A stretch of 64,000 nucleotides of DNA from Fimbriimonadaceae bacterium (GCA_019454145.1 CP075366.1:2521564-2585563), one strand, 5' to 3'; counted from the first letter of the stretch, positions 50,910 through 60,167 are shown. Numbers and translations: made by a program. Notes: generated by a model not told the origin, from the letters alone.

Positions 50910-51569
50910 ATGCCTCTCACCCGCGACGAAATGGCGAAACGCGCCGCACAAGAACTGCAAGATGGCTTTTACGTCAACCTGGGAATCGGGATTCCAACCC
51001 TGGTTGCGAACTTTATCCCGCCCGGAGTGGAAGTGGTGCTGCAGAGTGAAAACGGAATGTTGGGTATGGGGCCGTTTCCGTTCACTGGCGAGGCCGACCC
51101 AGATTTGATCAACGCCGGTAAACAAACAATCACCGAAATTCCTGGCACGGCTTATTTTTCTAGCGCAGATAGCTTTGGAATGATTCGCGGCGGCGCAATA
51201 GACCTCAGCATCCTCGGCGCGATGGAAGTCAGCGAAAAAGGCGATCTCGCCAATTGGATGATCCCTGGCAAGATGGTGAAAGGAATGGGCGGGGCAATGG
51301 ATTTGGTCGCGGGAGTGAAAAAGGTGGTTGTAGTGATGGAACACACTAACAAACACGGCGATTCAAAAATCCTTCACGAATGCAGTCTTCCGCTCACTGG
51401 AAAGCAATGCGTGGATATGGTGATTTCCGACCTGTGCGTTTTTGAACTCGGCGATAACGGAATGGTTCTCAAGGAACTCGCGCCCGGCGTGACCGAAGAA
51501 GAAATCCGCTCGAAAACCGAGGCGAATTACACCGTTTGTCCGAACCTTCGCGAAATGGTTCTGGCTTAG
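50910..51569 (+). CDS. scoB: 3-oxoacid CoA-transferase subunit B
   Basis: 219 residues. Blocks: [41 protein letters not shown] with the catalytic glutamate in [45 protein letters not shown] and [27 protein letters not shown]. Partner of the preceding subunit A. It may be expressed both from the scoA transcript and from a promoter in the gap. Confidence 0.93.
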   Translation: MPLTRDEMAKRAAQELQDGFYVNLGIGIPTLVANFIPPGVEVVLQSENGMLGMGPFPFTGEADPDLINAGKQTITEIPGTAYFSSADSFGMIRGGAIDLSILGAMEVSEKGDLANWMIPGKMVKGMGGAMDLVAGVKKVVVVMEHTNKHGDSKILHECSLPLTGKQCVDMVISDLCVFELGDNGMVLKELAPGVTEEEIRSKTEANYTVCPNLREMVLA

Positions 51570-51589
51570 ATCACTCATTCGTTCGTCGG

Positions 51590-51595
51590 TACACT
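51590..51595 (+). promoter_or_regulatory. -10 box (TACACT) of leaderless hisC
   Basis: TACACT, 7 bases before the ATG at 51603. Confidence 0.5.
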
Positions 51596-51602
51596 CGTTT
51601 TC

Positions 51603-52706
51603 ATGGCTTCCGGTTTGCGACCCAATGTGCTCAAAATGACCCCGTACACCCCGGGGAAGCCGATTGATGAAGTCAAGCGCGAACTCGGATTAACCGAAGT
51701 CGTTAAGCTGGCGAGCAACGAAAACCCTCTTGGGCCAAGCCCGAAAGCAGTCGAAGCTGTGCGCGCCGCAGCCGCGCAAATGCACCTTTATCCCGACGCA
51801 AGTGGCTATGAACTCAAGGTCGCTATCGCAGAAAAGTTCGGAGTTACGACCGACCAAGTCATGATCGGCAACGGCAGTGATGAACTCATCCACCTTCTAG
51901 GATTGATTTATTTAGAACCCGGCGACAATGTGGTCATTGGTGCGCCCAGTTTTGTGAGATACGATGCCGCCGCGCATCTTTCTGATGTCGAATTACGGGC
52001 GATTCCACTTGATCAGGAATGGAAGCACGACCTAGCCGCAATGGCGGGGGCTTGTGATGAAAAAACGAAGCTCATCTTTCTGGCAAATCCGCACAATCCG
52101 ACCGGAACGGTTCTGACCCACTCAGAGATTACAAAGTTTTTAGATCAGATTCCCGCAAATGCAGTCCTCGTTTTGGATGAAGCGTATTACGAATATTCGG
52201 AAGGGCTTGCTGACCGGCTTGACTCTGTTTCGTTGCTGAAATCAGGCCGCAAGGTTGTAGTTTTGCGCACGTTCAGTAAAGCGTTTGGCTTGGCAGGAAT
52301 CCGGGTCGGATACGGGCTTGCTTCTGTGGAAATCGTTGATGCGACCAACCGGGCAAGGGAACCGTTCAATGTGAACTCTCTGGCCCAAGCGGCGGCGATT
52401 GCGGCCCTCAATGATTCTCAACATCTGGCGAACAGTTTTCAGGTCAACACCCAAGGGCTAAATCGAGTCGCCGAATTCATGTCTGCGCGAGGTTATGGCG
52501 TGGTTCCCAGCCGGGCGAACTTTATCTGTGTGGACGTTTCTCCATCAGGAAAAACGGGCCAGGACGTGTTCGACCTGCTGTTGCGTGAAGGAGTGATTAT
52601 CCGGAGCGGCGGCCCGCTCGGGATGCCATCGCATATTCGGGTTTCAATCGGCACTCCAGCGGAGATGGATGAGTTCTTCGCGGCGTTTGATCGGGTGATG
52701 GGTTAA
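51603..52706 (+). CDS. hisC: Histidinol-phosphate aminotransferase
   Basis: 367 residues. HisC-family PLP aminotransferase of histidine synthesis. YTPGKPIDEVKRELGLTEVVKLASNENPLGPSPKAVEAVR opens the protein; MIGNGSDELIHLL, NPHNPTGT, LVLDEAYYEYSE and the PLP lysine in RTFSKAFGLAGIRVGYGLA follow, then RSGGPLGMPSHIRVSIGT. No other his gene is adjacent. Aromatic-acid activity in this family is common and cannot be excluded. Confidence 0.92.
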   Translation: MASGLRPNVLKMTPYTPGKPIDEVKRELGLTEVVKLASNENPLGPSPKAVEAVRAAAAQMHLYPDASGYELKVAIAEKFGVTTDQVMIGNGSDELIHLLGLIYLEPGDNVVIGAPSFVRYDAAAHLSDVELRAIPLDQEWKHDLAAMAGACDEKTKLIFLANPHNPTGTVLTHSEITKFLDQIPANAVLVLDEAYYEYSEGLADRLDSVSLLKSGRKVVVLRTFSKAFGLAGIRVGYGLASVEIVDATNRAREPFNVNSLAQAAAIAALNDSQHLANSFQVNTQGLNRVAEFMSARGYGVVPSRANFICVDVSPSGKTGQDVFDLLLREGVIIRSGGPLGMPSHIRVSIGTPAEMDEFFAAFDRVMG

Positions 52707-52733
52707 AGCCAACAAAAATTAACCCCTCCTTTA

Positions 52734-52761
52734 TTTCCCTCCCCAGAATTGGGGAGGGAAA
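52734..52761. repeat. Dispersed palindromic repeat, copy 2
   Basis: Stem TTTCCCTCCCCA / TGGGGAGGGAAA with a GAAT loop, preceded by AACCCC and CCTTTAT as at 8508. It follows hisC by 27 bases, facing a convergent gene. Confidence 0.7.
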
Positions 52762-52768
52762 TAGTGCT

Positions 52769-53137
52769 TCACTTTTTAGGCTTCTTCTTCGCCGCCGCGC
52801 GATCTGCCGCCCCTTGTCCGGACTTCATCCATTTGGTGAGTTCCGGCGGATTCGTCCACGCCGATTCTGGAATAGTGTAGTACTGCATTACCATTGGCTG
52901 GTCGCCGCCCGTCCAGATAAACGGCCCGCCGCCGACCGATTCAAACTCTTCGCGGTTGACATCATCAACTTTAAAATACATCTGGTCAATCGCGAACAAG
53001 GCGTACATAGGGCCGCCTTCACTGTAATAACCGTAGCCGCCAAACATCGCACGCGCGGTAGTGGGTTCGATCTCATTCATCGCATCCAAAGCCGATTGAG
53101 CCCGTGAATCTTTAAGTGGTTTGGGTGACTTTTTCAT
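52769..53137 (-). CDS. TfoX/Sxy N-terminal domain protein
   Basis: 122 residues. Family blocks TTARAMFGGYGYYSEGGPMYALFAIDQMYFKVDDVNREEFESVGGGPF and MVMQYYTIPESAWTNPPELTKWMKSG are those of the TfoX N-terminal domain, without the C-terminal helix-hairpin domain. A Lys-rich tail ends the protein. In some bacteria TfoX activates competence genes; whether this short form does is unknown. Confidence 0.88.
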   Translation of the reverse strand: MKKSPKPLKDSRAQSALDAMNEIEPTTARAMFGGYGYYSEGGPMYALFAIDQMYFKVDDVNREEFESVGGGPFIWTGGDQPMVMQYYTIPESAWTNPPELTKWMKSGQGAADRAAAKKKPKK

Positions 53138-53163
53138 ATCTACGAACCTGCAGTGAGAATTGG

Positions 53164-53169
53164 TACAGT
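53164..53169 (+). promoter_or_regulatory. -10 box (TACAGT) of leaderless M20 gene
   Basis: TACAGT, 6 bases before the ATG at 53176, within the 38-base gap to the divergent gene. Confidence 0.55.
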
Positions 53170-53175
53170 TAGATT

Positions 53176-54357
53176 ATGTTGCGAAACCGGATTGATCAAG
53201 ACGCGAATTATTTAGCTGAGTTACGGCACGACATCCACAAGTGCCCGGAACTGATGTACGAAGAATTCGAAACCAGCAAGCGCGTGCAATCCGAGTTGAA
53301 AGAAATCGGGGTTCAGTTTGTCGCTGGTCTGGCAAAAGGAACGGGCGTTCTTGGATTTCTTCCCGCCACCCAACCGGGCGGAAAAACCATCGCTCTGCGG
53401 GCCGATATGGATGCTCTACCGATTCATGAAGAAACCAATCTGCCCTACGCCAGCCAAACCCCAGGCAAAATGCACGCCTGCGGTCACGATGGACATACAA
53501 CTATTCTGGTCGGGGTCGCTCGTGCCTTGGTGCGGGAAGAAGATCGCCCAAATAACGTGTTGTTCGTTTTCCAACCAGCAGAAGAAGGCGGCGCGGGAGG
53601 AAAAGCCATGTGCGAAGATGGCGTTTTGGATGGTCGGATTCTGGGCAACAAAGCCGATATGATCTACGGACTCCACGGTTGGCCCGAAGAAGCCCAAGGC
53701 GAGATTTTCTGGAAGGTCGGGCCGATGATGGCCGCGACAAACCAATTCACAATCTACATTCGCGGAAAAGGTGGTCATGCAGCCGCTCCGCACACAACCA
53801 TTGACCCAGTGGTTGCCGCCGCGCAAATGGTGACCAGTTTGCAAAGCATCGCGAGCCGAAACGTTGACCCGCTGGATTCAATCGTTGTCAGTGTAACCAG
53901 CATCCACGGTGGCACTGCGTTCAACGTGATTCCAGAAGAAGTCGAACTCAAAGGCACGATGCGTACGCTTTTAGCCGAAACAAGAGTTTTCGGTAAGGAG
54001 CGAATTTTTGCCATCGCTGAAGGGATAGCCGCCGCGATGGGTTGCACTGCCGAAATCGTATGGACGGAAGGGTATCCGGTAACCGCTAACGAACAAGGCG
54101 CAACCGAAAATGTCAAGCGGGTTGCATCGGGGGTCATTGGAAACGACCGAGTGAAAGAACTCGCAGCCCCAGTGATGGGAGGAGAGGATTTCAGTTTCTA
54201 CGGCGAGCACGTTCCGGCGGCGTTTTACTTTATGGGATTACGCAAGCCAGGGGTCACGGAAGCACCGAGTGTTCATACTCCACGGTTCGACTTTAACGAT
54301 GCCGTGATTCCGGATTGTGTTGAAGTGATGTGTCGCCTTGCCCTGGATACTGCTTGA
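53176..54357 (+). CDS. M20-family amidohydrolase (N-acyl amino acid / hippurate hydrolase type)
   Basis: 393 residues. Metal-dependent amidohydrolase: LRADMDALPIHEETNLPYAS, MHACGHDGHTTILVGVARAL, FQPAEEGGAGGKAMCEDG, GLHGWPEEAQGEI, and a final VMGGEDFSFYGEHVPAAFYFMGL. The two-metal ligands (Cys/His of ACGHDGH, Glu-Glu of PAEEG, His of GLHG) are present. Likely removes acyl groups from amino acids or splits aminoacyl conjugates. Substrate not determinable. Confidence 0.92.
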   Translation: MLRNRIDQDANYLAELRHDIHKCPELMYEEFETSKRVQSELKEIGVQFVAGLAKGTGVLGFLPATQPGGKTIALRADMDALPIHEETNLPYASQTPGKMHACGHDGHTTILVGVARALVREEDRPNNVLFVFQPAEEGGAGGKAMCEDGVLDGRILGNKADMIYGLHGWPEEAQGEIFWKVGPMMAATNQFTIYIRGKGGHAAAPHTTIDPVVAAAQMVTSLQSIASRNVDPLDSIVVSVTSIHGGTAFNVIPEEVELKGTMRTLLAETRVFGKERIFAIAEGIAAAMGCTAEIVWTEGYPVTANEQGATENVKRVASGVIGNDRVKELAAPVMGGEDFSFYGEHVPAAFYFMGLRKPGVTEAPSVHTPRFDFNDAVIPDCVEVMCRLALDTA

Positions 54358-54395
54358 TTCTCGCAAATTGTTTGCAACTGCGGTAGGTTTGGCGA

Positions 54396-54401
54396 TACGA
54401 T
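54396..54401 (+). promoter_or_regulatory. -10 box (TACGAT) of leaderless exported-protein gene
   Basis: TACGAT, 6 bases before the ATG at 54408. Confidence 0.55.
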
Positions 54402-54407
54402 AGAGGA

Positions 54408-55121
54408 ATGCGTTGTATCCGGTTGGCTTTGTCGGTGGGAGTTATTCTGTGCTTCGCACTTGCTGGTGCCCAAACAATCGTTGAAGACTTTGAATCAGCG
54501 GCCTTGGACAGTGGCACGATGTTTCGGGTTCCGCGGTATTCGGGTTCAACAAGCGGCTACCTGGAAACCAAATTCAATGATGGGCGCGTTGTTCGAATGC
54601 CCAGTCCAATCAGCACACTCACTGGGTTTGGAAATCAGGTCTTCGAGGCTCAATGGGAGTTTAAATGGAACGCCGGATTCAAGTGGATGCGGCTGACTAC
54701 ATTTAACTCAACGGGAAGGCCAAACCCCTATATTGATGTTAATCAAAAACTGCGGATTGATATGTATGTTTCGGCTCCGGCAAAATTAGCTCTCGGACTG
54801 CGGGAAGTCGGAGGTGTTGGAGCAATCGGTGCGAACGGAGGCACATCGGGCGGCATTGAGTGGGTTGCAAACAGCGGGTTGATCGGTGGCTCACTTCCCG
54901 GCGGTCAAGATTTGTTGCCGGGAGTTTGGCAAACCGTGGAAGTGAATCTTGCTGCCATCCCCAAGGGTGTTCTCGCGCCTGGTCAAGTCAGTAACTTCGC
55001 AAGTGGTAACTCTATGTTGAACAGCCCTGGCGGATACACGCTGGAGCATCTCGCGTTCACGGGTGTGGATAGACACTATTCTTTGCAGATTTTCATTGAC
55101 CGCATTTACCAGGTGCCTTAG
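54408..55121 (+). CDS. Exported beta-sandwich protein of unknown function
   Basis: 237 residues. A signal peptide (MRCIRLALSVGVILCFALAGAQ) is followed by VEDFESAALDSGTMFRVPRYSGSTSGYLE, and a beta-rich domain to IFIDRIYQV. The pattern FES...G...W......A...L......WQTVEVNL resembles carbohydrate-binding-like jelly rolls, but no binding residues can be named. No PEP-CTERM tail. The stop codon is directly followed by the TTG start of the epimerase gene, so the two share an operon. Confidence 0.7.
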   Translation: MRCIRLALSVGVILCFALAGAQTIVEDFESAALDSGTMFRVPRYSGSTSGYLETKFNDGRVVRMPSPISTLTGFGNQVFEAQWEFKWNAGFKWMRLTTFNSTGRPNPYIDVNQKLRIDMYVSAPAKLALGLREVGGVGAIGANGGTSGGIEWVANSGLIGGSLPGGQDLLPGVWQTVEVNLAAIPKGVLAPGQVSNFASGNSMLNSPGGYTLEHLAFTGVDRHYSLQIFIDRIYQVP

Positions 55122-56228
55122 TTGAACGGTTCATTAAGAGTAGATCGTGTGCGGATTTATCCGTTTGACATCCCCCTGGTCAAGCCGTTTAAGATCGCCA
55201 CGATGACGAATCATGCGGCAAGTGGCGTGTTCGTAGCGATTGATGCTGGCGGTGTAACGGGCTGGGGTGAGTGCCTTCCGTTTCATGCGATCAATGGCGA
55301 AAATCAGGGTACCTGCGTTGAATCGCTCAAGATATTTGCAGAGTTCCTGATTGGCAAAAATGCCCTTGAACTTCGGCACCTCATTAAAACTTGCTTTCAG
55401 CTGATGCCGACTCAAACGACGGCGATCTGTGGCGTTGATGTTGCTTTGCACGACCTGGTTTCACAAAGTGCAAACTTACCTTTGTGGGCATGGTTAGGCG
55501 GATCTCAACGAGAGTTAAAAACTGATCTCACTATTGGAATTGTTGACCCAGAAGAAGCAAAATCCCGCGCGGCAGAAATTGCAAGCCAGGGATTTGAAGT
55601 GATTAAGCTCAAGCTGGGAGATGGATTAGCCAATGACTACGCTAGAGTTGAGGCGGTTCGAGAAGGTGCGCCAGATGTTGACATCCGAGTGGACGCCAAC
55701 CAAGCCTACGACCGGGAAGCGGCTATGACCGTGCTCGAAGGAATCGCCGAATTCAATATTCAGTTCTGCGAGCAGCCAGTCAAACGCGGAGATTGGGAAG
55801 GTCTGAAATGGCTTCACAATAATGCACCGGTTCCGGTCATGGCTGATGAAAGTTGCTTTTCTGCCCAAGATGCGTTCGGATTGTTCAGCCGAGGATGCTG
55901 CAGTTTGGTGAACGTCAAACTTTGTAAAAGCGGCGGACTTTTAGGTGGAGCCGACATTGGTTCGGTTGTTGAGTCTGGCTTCGGGAAATCAATGATCGGC
56001 GGAATGGCGGAAACTCGATTGGGAGTAAGCGCTTCGGCGCATTTGGCATGCACAAATCAAGTTTTTGAGTTTTTTGATCTTGATGCTCACATGGGCCATA
56101 CCTTTGATCCCATTGATGGAGGAATACAAATTGTCTCCGGCTCGATTAATATAGGAGAGTCAGTTGGGCTGGGTGCTCGCCCATCAAGCGAATTTTTAAA
56201 CAAATTAAGTTGCTTTGAGGTCAAATAA
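55122..56228 (+). CDS. Enolase-superfamily dipeptide (L-Ala-D/L-Glu) epimerase-like enzyme
   Basis: 368 residues from TTG. Mandelate racemase/MLE fold: N-terminal capping domain, then KLKLG (lysine base), metal ligands in RVDANQAY, FCEQPV and MADES, and a second lysine in VNVKLCKSGG. The late MIGGMAETRLGVSASAHLA segment resembles the dipeptide epimerases of peptidoglycan peptide recycling rather than muconate cycloisomerase. Substrate is inferred. It abuts the upstream gene with no gap. Confidence 0.85.
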   Translation: MNGSLRVDRVRIYPFDIPLVKPFKIATMTNHAASGVFVAIDAGGVTGWGECLPFHAINGENQGTCVESLKIFAEFLIGKNALELRHLIKTCFQLMPTQTTAICGVDVALHDLVSQSANLPLWAWLGGSQRELKTDLTIGIVDPEEAKSRAAEIASQGFEVIKLKLGDGLANDYARVEAVREGAPDVDIRVDANQAYDREAAMTVLEGIAEFNIQFCEQPVKRGDWEGLKWLHNNAPVPVMADESCFSAQDAFGLFSRGCCSLVNVKLCKSGGLLGGADIGSVVESGFGKSMIGGMAETRLGVSASAHLACTNQVFEFFDLDAHMGHTFDPIDGGIQIVSGSINIGESVGLGARPSSEFLNKLSCFEVK

Positions 56229-56298
56229 AGTCATTCCATAACCGATAATTTGTTCAAGTGTGACAGTGACAGCACTTCGCGACTAGAATAAATTGAGC

Positions 56299-58080
56299 AT
56301 GATTACTTTGCATCTTCTTGGTTCTGCCCGGTTGATCCTGGAGAATGGTAAAGAAGTCAAGCTGGGCTCAAGCGCAAATTTATTAGGCTATTTAGCCATG
56401 CACGATGGAGAATGGGTCGACCGTCGCCGCTGCGCGATAGACCTTTATCCAGATGATGAATATGAAGTTTCGGGCAATCGCTTAAGAGTTGCACTCGTAC
56501 GTTTAAAAAAACAATTAGGCGATGCTCTTCAAGTTGATCGCGACCAACTGAAACTCAATCTGGACTTGATTGATGTAGATGCGATAGCTATTCAAAAAGC
56601 ATTACAAGAGTCTGGCGATGAGATTGATGAGCGAGACGAGCTTCAGCGATTATCTGGATTACTGCCCAAATTCAAAGAAGACCTGCTTTCGGAAGGGAGT
56701 GGACTTTGGCTATTGAGTTGGCAAGAATCCTGGCGGAAACTATGCCTCGACCAGTTAATGAGGTTATATGATCTTTACTCTGATAACAAACAATGGACAT
56801 TAGGCACCGAGGCATCAAGCGCAGCACTAACCCACGACCCGAGCTCAATTTCAATTTGGCAAAAGTATCTCCGGTCTTTATATGAATTGGATCGAATTGA
56901 TCAAGGCATCAGAGAGATTGGTCTTGCAAAAGAAGCCTCGGATATTTCCAAAGAAGAAGCAGCTGGGCTGTTTGATTTTTGCAATTCATTAGCGGTTCCT
57001 GGCCCAGACGTTGCTAACAGATGGACTGAAGACGAGTTAATAGTTCTAGGCAGAATGTTTGCGCGAGGCATAGAAGACTCACCCGAAGATGCGGCCGCAT
57101 TTTTTACATCCAGAGGAGCCGAAGGCGAATTCAACCGCGATCGGATGGCCTATCTTAAATTTCTATTGCAATTGACTGAATCTGGGCAGTTGAGCAAATC
57201 TCAGGAAATAGATACTCGCATAAGGGTTCTTGAAGCTGTACACGGAAAAGAAAACGACTGGAAAATAGTTCTTGAGCAAACCGAAATTCTCATGAAGATG
57301 GATATGAATCTTATTCAGAGGGCCAGAGTTGGTTTTGTGCGATCATTCGCGCAGTTTCAAGGACGAGATTTTGAAGGGGCAATAGCTACTATTCAAGACG
57401 CAGTCATTACGAGCGAGAAAAGCGGAGACTTCTTACGGGCCGTAAACTGCCGAGTGAGCGAGGGCTCATTTCGCTGGCATATCGGTGAATTCGAAAAAGC
57501 CTTGGAACTTTACATGCTCGGGATTACTGAACTGGGTCAGAGCGACCGCCCTCTGGTTCGTTCTAACCTCTCCGTGATTTGGTCGAATACGACCGCCGTC
57601 TATGTGATCCTGGCTGATTGGGAAAACGCATACAATGCGACTCAAAAGGCTTTTGAAGCACTGGAACGAGAGCCAAATGAAAACATGCGCCCGATGTTCC
57701 ATGCACTTGTTGGAATAGTGAGCTGCCAGCGGGGTGATTGGTCAAAGGGCGTTGATTACATTAGTGATGGTCTGAGGCGAGCGTATCGGCGAGGCGCTTC
57801 TCGCGATCAGCAAATTTCTATGGAATGGGCTATCGGTGCTCTGAGCTTTGCCGGAATGCAGAAGGATGTGGTTGCCTTACTAGATTGGGTCAATTCTTGG
57901 CGACACAAAACAGGCCATACAAGATCGGTTGCGGAGCAAAAGTATGTAGACCGCCTGATTGGAAGATATCAACTCAAGCCGGGGGAGCGCATTGATCCAA
58001 ACGAAAGCGCAAAAAAAGTAATGAGCTATTTAATCTCTCGGCTGAGAGAAGCTGAGGCGCAAAGCCGAAATTCCGCTTAA
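56299..58080 (+). CDS. SARP-like regulator: winged helix, BTAD and TPR
   Basis: 593 residues from ATG 56299; TTG 56293 is the other option. The N-terminal about 90 residues form a winged-helix domain of the OmpR-like SARP type (MITLHLLGSARLILENGKEVKLGSSANLLGYLAMHDGEWVDRRRCAIDLYPD and LRVALVRLKKQLGDALQVDRDQLKLNL). A bacterial transcriptional activator domain follows (about 95-240), then helical repeats of TPR type (about 330-540: DFEGAIATIQDAVITSEKSGD, FEKALELYMLGI, ENAYNATQKAFEAL). Such proteins activate nearby metabolic or secretion genes. TAGAAT lies 9 bases before the ATG. Targets unknown. Confidence 0.8.
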   Translation: MITLHLLGSARLILENGKEVKLGSSANLLGYLAMHDGEWVDRRRCAIDLYPDDEYEVSGNRLRVALVRLKKQLGDALQVDRDQLKLNLDLIDVDAIAIQKALQESGDEIDERDELQRLSGLLPKFKEDLLSEGSGLWLLSWQESWRKLCLDQLMRLYDLYSDNKQWTLGTEASSAALTHDPSSISIWQKYLRSLYELDRIDQGIREIGLAKEASDISKEEAAGLFDFCNSLAVPGPDVANRWTEDELIVLGRMFARGIEDSPEDAAAFFTSRGAEGEFNRDRMAYLKFLLQLTESGQLSKSQEIDTRIRVLEAVHGKENDWKIVLEQTEILMKMDMNLIQRARVGFVRSFAQFQGRDFEGAIATIQDAVITSEKSGDFLRAVNCRVSEGSFRWHIGEFEKALELYMLGITELGQSDRPLVRSNLSVIWSNTTAVYVILADWENAYNATQKAFEALEREPNENMRPMFHALVGIVSCQRGDWSKGVDYISDGLRRAYRRGASRDQQISMEWAIGALSFAGMQKDVVALLDWVNSWRHKTGHTRSVAEQKYVDRLIGRYQLKPGERIDPNESAKKVMSYLISRLREAEAQSRNSA

Positions 58081-58086
58081 AAAGTT

Positions 58087-58106
58087 GCCCGAGCGTAAGC
58101 TCGGGC
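58087..58106. terminator. Hairpin between convergent genes
   Basis: Stem GCCCGAGC / GCTCGGGC with loop GTAA, just after the SARP-like gene and before the convergent PEP-CTERM gene. Only a short T/A flank. Confidence 0.65.
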
Positions 58107-58131
58107 TATTCAATGAACATAAGGAACAGTG

Positions 58132-59049
58132 TTAAATTCTTTTGCGTTTTAGAGCAGCCAACGCACCTGCTCCAAGAACAATAAAGGTGAAAGGTTCTGG
58201 AACGGCTTGGTAATCGGTTCCAGATAGGGCAGTCATTGTCCACTCAGTAATTAGGTTGTCGTTTTCATCATAGAGATGCATTCCACCTAGAGTGATCGTG
58301 CTACCGAAATTTGCCGTGCCCTCCAGATCAGTGTTATCCCCCCAGTATTTGGTAGAAAGGTTGTCAAATTGGCTGACGATTGTTGTCGAATGCTGAAGGG
58401 CTAGGTCGGCACCGATCGTGAACTTTTTGGTTGTCCAAACTTGATTGATGTTTTGGGTGGTACCGTCCGATTCGAGAAGCAAAAGATCAGAGTCTCCGTC
58501 ATTCTCAACTAAAATCGAATGAAAAGCACTATCTCCTGAAAGAGTCCCGTGGACGTAGTACCAAAAATCAACCTTTACGCCTGCGCTGATGTTGCCCGTT
58601 GGACTGCTGTACTGGAAGTAGTCGGAATATTGGGCTTGACCAAATGTTACGAATCGATCGGGCGTTCCGTTTGGGTTCACCTCGTCCGTATCAGGATTGT
58701 AGTAAACCTCGTTTGAAGAGTTGTAAAACGAATTGGAGAGCGATCCCCAGCCGTAGGTTTTTAGAATGCCGTATTGACTGTTCGCACTTCCAAAACCGCT
58801 ATAAGTCATTGTTCCAAGTTCATCGCTGCGGTTCAAGCCACTGTATGAGCCTGTTCCCGATGCTTGAACATAACCGCCGGTTTCGGAATAGTCAGCATCA
58901 ATCCCTCGTAGTGCAAATGTATCGAAGCCATTATTTGTAACCCCGACGACGGTGAACGTGTTTCTACCGTGTGTTTGGGCATGACCAACCTGCGCTAAAC
59001 AGAGGCCAGCAAAGATGGCACTCATAGCAAATATCTGGCTGAATTTCAT
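58132..59049 (-). CDS. PEP-CTERM exported protein, paralogue A
   Basis: 305 residues. Signal peptide to HAQ, mature beta-rich domain, tail VPEPFTFIVLGAGALAALKRKRI with the PEP-CTERM signal. Shared with the next protein: SxYGILKT/SSA...NPDTDEVNPNGTPDRF versus NPETSEVNENGVPDYF, QYSDYFQYSS versus SYSDVFTYTG, FWYYVHG versus FFYHVDG, and DTA/DSA blocks. A GAGAGAGAGA stretch before the ATG may be the ribosome site. Confidence 0.8.
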   Translation of the reverse strand: MKFSQIFAMSAIFAGLCLAQVGHAQTHGRNTFTVVGVTNNGFDTFALRGIDADYSETGGYVQASGTGSYSGLNRSDELGTMTYSGFGSANSQYGILKTYGWGSLSNSFYNSSNEVYYNPDTDEVNPNGTPDRFVTFGQAQYSDYFQYSSPTGNISAGVKVDFWYYVHGTLSGDSAFHSILVENDGDSDLLLLESDGTTQNINQVWTTKKFTIGADLALQHSTTIVSQFDNLSTKYWGDNTDLEGTANFGSTITLGGMHLYDENDNLITEWTMTALSGTDYQAVPEPFTFIVLGAGALAALKRKRI

Positions 59050-59108
59050 GGAATTCTCTCTCTCTCAAAGTTGAGCAACCGCTCTGATTTCAATATATCC
59101 ACGCGATC

Positions 59109-59127
59109 ATTACATGATCATTAGCTG
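59109..59127 (-). promoter_or_regulatory. Shared upstream motif, copy A
   Basis: Plus-strand ATTACATGATCATTAGCTG, 60 bases before paralogue A. It matches 17 of 19 bases at 60149-60167 before paralogue B. A minus-strand TATATT (59092-59097) is a possible -10. Confidence 0.5.
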
Positions 59128-59150
59128 AAAAGAATTTATCAATCAAGCAT

Positions 59151-59175
59151 AAAAAAACCCAAGCAAATGCTTGGG
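59151..59175 (-). terminator. Rho-independent terminator of paralogue B
   Basis: Read on the minus strand: stem CCCAAGC / GCTTGGG with a 4-base loop followed by seven T. Confidence 0.85.
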
Positions 59176-59199
59176 CAAAAGTTCAATTGAACGAGGGTC

Positions 59200-60096
59200 T
59201 TACTTCTTTTTTCGTCTAAGGGCGGCAACCGCACCTAAAGCTAACAGGCTCATGCTTGCTGGCTCTGGTACAGGATAAGTTGCGCCGCTACCTGCAGAAA
59301 ACGACCAACCGGAAGCAATATTCCCTTGTGCATCATAGGCGACCATCCCGACTAGCGATACAGTGTTTGCAAAGTTAGAATTGCCAACAATGTTGACTCC
59401 TTCATCCATTTCGTAAACTCGAGCTGAAACCCCGCTTGTTAACGAAGTTGAGTGAATAATTTGAGAATTCGCATTGGGCGTGTACCTCTGAGTAACAAAG
59501 GTTTGGCTGACAACTCCATTTGCACCTGGTTCAACATCAAAATTCTCAGTTATTCCGTTATTCGTAACTCTAAGAACGTTGTATGCAGTATCGCCTTGCA
59601 TAATTCCGTCAACATGATAGAAGAAATTCACGGTAAATCCTGCTCCTAAGCCAGTGTAGGTGAAGACATCGGAATACGACGATGTCCCAGCGACCAAGAA
59701 GTAATCAGGGACGCCGTTTTCATTCACCTCTGATGTTTCAGGGTTCCAATACCAGGGGTTACCGGAATCAAAAAATGGGTTGTTAATGGTCGCTTGTGCG
59801 CTCGACTTCAAGATTCCGTACTGTGCAGTCGCAAATGCCGAAGAGTTCAGAGTCATCGTCTGTTGCTGACCGTTACTGTCAAGTCCGCTAAAGCTCTTAT
59901 TGGAGTTTGAGGTCACAGGATTTCCGCTTGTGCTGATCGAAGAATTTAAGGCAATGTTTCCTGAGTTAAACCCAAATTCCCATTCGTTTCCAACACTGGT
60001 TGAAGCAAACGAAAACAGACTCTGGGCACTGGCAACCGAAGCTAGCCCGATTCCAACCAGAACCATGGGCGTAGCGATGCAATGGGCAAATTTCAT
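59200..60096 (-). CDS. PEP-CTERM exported protein, paralogue B
   Basis: 298 residues from ATG 60096 (MKFAHCIATPMVLVGIGLASVASA). The upstream in-frame ATG at 60108 lies in the sequence ATGAGAGAGATT, whose GAGAGA is better read as the ribosome site. A beta-rich mature domain and tail VPEPASMSLLALGAVAALRRKKK (PEP-CTERM) follow. Homologous to the preceding gene over its whole length. A surface or matrix role is likely from the tail, but binding targets are not known. Confidence 0.82.
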   Translation of the reverse strand: MKFAHCIATPMVLVGIGLASVASAQSLFSFASTSVGNEWEFGFNSGNIALNSSISTSGNPVTSNSNKSFSGLDSNGQQQTMTLNSSAFATAQYGILKSSAQATINNPFFDSGNPWYWNPETSEVNENGVPDYFLVAGTSSYSDVFTYTGLGAGFTVNFFYHVDGIMQGDTAYNVLRVTNNGITENFDVEPGANGVVSQTFVTQRYTPNANSQIIHSTSLTSGVSARVYEMDEGVNIVGNSNFANTVSLVGMVAYDAQGNIASGWSFSAGSGATYPVPEPASMSLLALGAVAALRRKKK

Positions 60097-60148
60097 AATC
60101 TCTCTCATTTAGAGCGCATGGCTCTAAAAACAATATGCACTGGCAACC

Positions 60149-60167
60149 ATTACATCACCATTAGCTG
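60149..60167 (-). promoter_or_regulatory. Shared upstream motif, copy B
   Basis: Plus-strand ATTACATCACCATTAGCTG, 52 bases before the start of paralogue B; see copy A. Confidence 0.5.
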
